From NCBI RefSeq assembly GCF_001949145.1, contig NW_019091394.1:912804-976803 (forward strand): DNA of 64,000 bases, in the 5' to 3' direction. The notes under the pieces were generated by a model. That model ran no database searches. It was not told where the DNA came from and saw only the letters and a program-made list of their open reading frames with translations. The position numbers were made by a program, and so were the translations under genes. Below are positions 61,301 through 64,000 of this stretch, piece after piece; the stretch's first letter is position 1, and each line of letters starts with the position of its first letter. This DNA is from Acanthaster planci (Eukaryota; Echinodermata; Asteroidea; Valvatida; Acanthasteridae).

Positions 61301-63718
61301 TCGATAGGAACCCTCAACATTTTTTTTCACCCAGGTAAAATGTCCGCTTCTGTCGAGGATGCCACACAGTGATACACGCACATCCAAACAGTTTACTCTT
61401 TCTGGTGCAAGCTTAAGCCAAATGCCCCCCCCCCAAAAAAACTTAAAGATTCTTCTTGTGGGATCTGGTGAGAAATTCTCTTTCGCTGACCGTGGGGGAA
61501 GGACACAACTTCCTCCATGCACTGACATAGACTGTGTGTACAGTTTGCACAGTGTTTTTTTTGTGCGGCAAGCAAACAGTGCACGTTGTAATTCTCACAC
61601 ACCGGTGTCAAATAAGATGCAGGGTCACTGTTTGCACTGGTATGCACATTTTATACATCCGTGATATCCTGCGAGGAAAAAAAGTCTTCGGTATTCACAA
61701 ATTGGATGGAAATTTAGATACTGCTTATTGCCTAATGAGATTACTGGCTGCCCTGGGTCTCCGTAAATTGCGCAATTGCATTGAAAGGTTTTCAGGGAAG
61801 AGATCTTTACAGTATGAAATTACTTTTTCTTTTCTCTCACCCTTGTCTCTTCGAAGAGAAGAAGTTTTCAAAAAGGATTTTCTGGGCTTGCCTTTTTTTT
61901 TTCATTCCACTGTGCTGCAACTAACTGTCAAATGAGTTTTAATCCCATATGGAAATGCCACCGTGCCGTGCTAGAGAGAGAGAGAAAAAAAAGAGACTCC
62001 AAATGAGATTTCCATGCCAGGATAACAGGATCACACGGGAAATAAATTGCCAGGGCACAGTGGGGACGCAGCCAAGATTGAATAAAGCGGCTTGTAATCA
62101 GCCCCTTGAATGTTCACCCATGCATGTGTGAGTTGTGGCTGTCCCAGCAGTGTATTTGTGCGTGTGGGGGGAGACTAGGATCCCTTATCTCATGCGGTTC
62201 TGATGATTTTTCAACATCCCTTTCCCACGGCTTTCCCAAACTGTTGTCGCGGCCACATACAGGTAGCAATTTCTAGTTCACAGTTAAAAAACGGGGGGTC
62301 AAACAGTATGCATATGGCCTGGGTTGAGGTAAAGACCCTCACGATAATACCGGTAGGTCTCACCGCCAGTCATTGTCTTGCCCTACTATAGGTCCATTTA
62401 AGAACAAGACAATGAAAAACGGGGTCATTATACCGGTAATAACCATCTGCACCTGTGTGCTAAATTTTATCCAATTGTACCCATACATGTGTAATTACCC
62501 AATGAGAACGTTCTAGTTATGTACATGCTTGTTCTTGGCCAGATTCACAGTTATAGACTTACATGTATATCTGTTTAATCTTCAGCAAGTATGAGCATGC
62601 ACATGTGCCTTGTGATTTGCCTTTTCAACGTGCAGCAATGCCATCTGTCGTCCGTCAGAGTTCTTTTATCAAGTTTGTCCCCCCCTCCAATGCACGGAAT
62701 ACACATTGGATGTGGAAAGTGAGAAGATGAGATCGATGCACCAAGGACATGAACAAGAAAAGAAATTATAAACCTGAAATAATCCCGATAACCGTAGCAA
62801 TGTCTCCCGGAAGACTCTGCATCTGATTGTGTTGCAAGGCACGTGTGCGCCAGGCCTGTATTTCGCGTACATGTTTATGCCAGGACTCGGTTGGTGATGA
62901 GTGACCGTGGCCGGTGGCGCGCACAGACCCAGCCCTGCACTGTCACCACCGTGTGTGAGGCAGTGTACATGCACAGTACGTGTACATACATGTGGCACCT
63001 GCTTGCGTAGATACTGTATTTGGGGGGGGGGTGGATGATTTACTTGTCCACACGCCATCCATCTTTATGATTAGATCCCCGACGGATTTGCAAAAGTGCA
63101 GTTAGACTCAGTTGAACTTCATTATGATAACGATTAGTCACGCGACAATATTGCAACTTATGGTATGCACTGTGTGCACCGGTATGACACTAACACACAC
63201 TGTACACTGTCTCAATTGTAACTCTACAATTATTTGAAAGGTTTTGAGATTGATTTTTTTTTTGTTTAATTGGTTGCTCCTTTACAAATCCCATCCATTT
63301 TTCAGCAGGTTTACATGTACGGTAGATGTGACATGCAATGGTATACATGTACTTTGCTTGTCGGAGCGAGAGTTACACTCTGAAAACGTTTCTTCATTGT
63401 CCCCTCTACCGGGGTACCTAGGGACTCCACCAGGAATATAATCGGAAGACTTCCAAAGGCTAGCCTGGCCGATTGCCAAAATAAGTTGTAATCAAATACT
63501 TTCAATCGGTGTACATGTACATGTACCAGCACATCCTGGTGTGCAGAATCTCCCCTCATACTCTGTGATTTGGTTTCTGTTTTTTTCCCTTCTCCCCTCC
63601 CCTCCCACTTAGATCTGAAGAGAGAGGCCAGCATTTGCCACATGCTGAAGCATCCCCACATCGTAGAGCTGCTGGAGACCTACAGCTCTGATGGACTCCT
63701 CTACATGGTCTTTGAATA
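37280..63718 (+). CDS. CASK: CASK, 5' part (MAGUK scaffold kinase), truncated by window edge
   Basis: CASK is a peripheral-membrane scaffold of synapses and epithelial junctions. Its full form has a CaMK-like domain, L27 domains, PDZ, SH3 and a guanylate-kinase domain. Only the start of the CaMK-like domain is inside the window. Exons 37280-37338, 48917-49029 and 63613-63718 join in phase to 92 complete codons. The start [20 protein letters not shown] matches the human start. GPFSEVRRC is the glycine-rich loop, and K41 in FAVKIVDV is the ATP-binding lysine at the same position as in human. E62 in [20 protein letters not shown] is the helix-C glutamate. The third exon ends in VFEY with donor TA|gtgagt. 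Introns are about 11.6 and 14.6 kb. The remaining exons lie beyond 64000. Confidence 0.96.
38597..38772. repeat. Direct duplication with CTCAAATA run
   Basis: AAATTTTGGAAACTTTGAT and the following 50 or so nt, including GTAGTGTGCAGAATTTCC, occur twice with a period of about 107 nt. Between the copies is a short CTCAAATA tandem run. Confidence 0.7.
38929..39075. repeat. CGTCCACGATTGC repeat cluster
   Basis: The word CGTCCACGATT appears three times in direct sense, near 38961, 38980 and 39061, and once inverted at about 38931. The arrangement allows a foldback. Confidence 0.6.
44733..44970. repeat. 32-bp minisatellite
   Basis: Eight copies begin at 44733, 44765, 44797, 44829, 44861, 44893, 44925 and 44957, an exact 32-bp spacing. 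The unit is like GATGCATGCATCTTGAGGCT plus 12 bases. There is no spacer structure of CRISPR type, and it lies in CASK intron 1. Confidence 0.85.
45826..45857. repeat. TGTACATGTAC tandem run
   Basis: A short tandem run of the 11-mer ACTGTACATGT, about three copies. It is a local, cleaner example of the palindromic field. Confidence 0.7.
46024..46075. repeat. Tandem duplication, about 22 bp
   Basis: GTCAAGTTGAATACGGTGT is followed at once by GTCAAGTTGACTACGGTGT, two near-identical adjacent copies. Confidence 0.6.
46658..46752. repeat. Hairpin of 95 nt, miRNA-precursor-like geometry
   Basis: The arms at about 46658-46692 and 46719-46752 pair over roughly 34 bp with a few mismatches. The core GCCATCTTGCAGG pairs with CCTGCAAGATGGC. 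The loop is about 26 nt. It could equally be a small foldback repeat. Confidence 0.5.
48917..49029 (+). CDS. CASK: CASK coding exon 2
   Basis: It encodes [20 protein letters not shown] and on to GLSTE, the glycine loop and ATP-binding lysine region. The acceptor is TTTATTTCAG and the donor is GAAG|gtcagt. This region is nearly identical to human. Confidence 0.97.
49683..49690. promoter_or_regulatory. CRE-type palindrome
   Basis: TGACGTCA is the consensus CREB/ATF site. It lies in an intronic patch with balanced composition that lacks the TACATGTA repeats. A single 8-mer is weak evidence, and another copy occurs at 27-34. Confidence 0.2.
51674..51698. repeat. Perfect GC-rich hairpin
   Basis: ACCGGCCCTC and GAGGGCCGGT are perfect complements around a 5-nt CTCGC loop. 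The site lies inside CASK intron 2 and is not part of any recognised exon. Confidence 0.7.
63613..63718 (+). CDS. CASK: CASK coding exon 3
   Basis: It encodes [20 protein letters not shown] and on to LYMVFE plus TA of a Tyr codon. The acceptor is CCACTTAG and the donor is TA|gtgagt. E62 of helix C is present. The next exon is outside the window. Confidence 0.96.
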
Positions 63719-64000
63719 GTGAGTCTCGACTGGTAGATGTGACCAGACCCCACAAAATGAGTCTTAAATTACTCTTTGTATTAGACAGAACAAAAAGTGA
63801 GCGCATTCCACGGACAGACGTATCCCTCAGTTTGGTAACCTGGTTCAAATGGATGTGGTATACAGGGGAAAATGTTGAGGGTTCTTGGTGTAAGCATGGA
63901 GGAACTGAAGGACTTCCACTCATAGTGGCTTGAGTGACTTACTTGTAAGGCATTGTATTTTGCCTAATCTTAGTGCTGTAAGCCTTTTGCGAGTTTAATT

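Larger units (their letters stand above)
36180..63540. repeat. Field of GTACATGTAC-type palindromic repeats
   Basis: Dozens of short tracts built from the self-complementary words ACATGT, GTACATGTAC and TACCGGTA are scattered through this interval. Examples are 45826-45857, 52948-52975, 57120-57175 and 60198-60222. They are sparse in the left 35 kb (12130-12190, 33320-33365) and absent from the CASK exons. This reads as a diverged palindromic microsatellite family. Confidence 0.7.
49030..63612 (+). other. CASK intron 2
   Basis: About 14.6 kb with no coding exon recognised. It holds most of the palindromic field, several GC-rich patches (53540-54200, 49680-49960) and AT-rich homeodomain-type words (near 51210-51300 and 57440). 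A TGACGTCA palindrome stands at 49683-49690. Confidence 0.6.

Overview
The window is animal nuclear DNA. Its genes have many short exons with GT-AG introns, the intergenic DNA is AT-rich, and small inverted-repeat elements are common. No bacterial-type operons, rRNA, tRNA or CRISPR arrays were seen. Four protein-coding genes can be recognised by reading exons across phase-matched splice sites, and all are close to their human counterparts. An invertebrate deuterostome, possibly an echinoderm, is my best guess. It rests on the level of protein similarity and on the abundance of TACATGTA, TACCGGTA and TAGGCCTA words, so it is an inference and not an identification.

Layout: (1) 1-4.4 kb is mostly non-coding. 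It has a possible C-terminal exon of an unrecognised + strand gene at 2424-2638 and + strand poly(A) signals. (2) 5.3-9.4 kb, minus strand: CLNS1A (pICln), six coding exons, about 238 codons. (3) 9.4-10.4 kb: a spacer of about 1 kb between divergent genes. (4) 10.4-17.3 kb, plus strand: TMEM164, four exons found and one internal exon of about 110 nt not found. (5) 17.3-23.2 kb: the TMEM164 3' region and intergenic DNA with several foldback elements. (6) 23.3-33.2 kb, plus strand: MCM7 in 17 coding exons that join into a complete 721-residue protein, with an E2F-type site upstream. (7) 34.8-37.2 kb: the MCM7-CASK spacer with a possible CpG-containing promoter. (8) 37.3-64 kb, plus strand: the first three coding exons of CASK, separated by introns of about 11.6 and 14.6 kb; the gene runs off the right edge.

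The genes are unrelated housekeeping or signalling genes: snRNP assembly, ether-phospholipid acylation, the replicative helicase, and a synaptic MAGUK scaffold. They do not form a functional cluster. The least explained signals are outside the coding exons: a dense field of GTACATGTAC-type palindromes that starts near 36.2 kb and fills the CASK introns; many foldback elements, one pair of which brackets MCM7 exon 16; a 32-bp minisatellite; and a miRNA-precursor-like hairpin. I found no convincing new multi-gene system.
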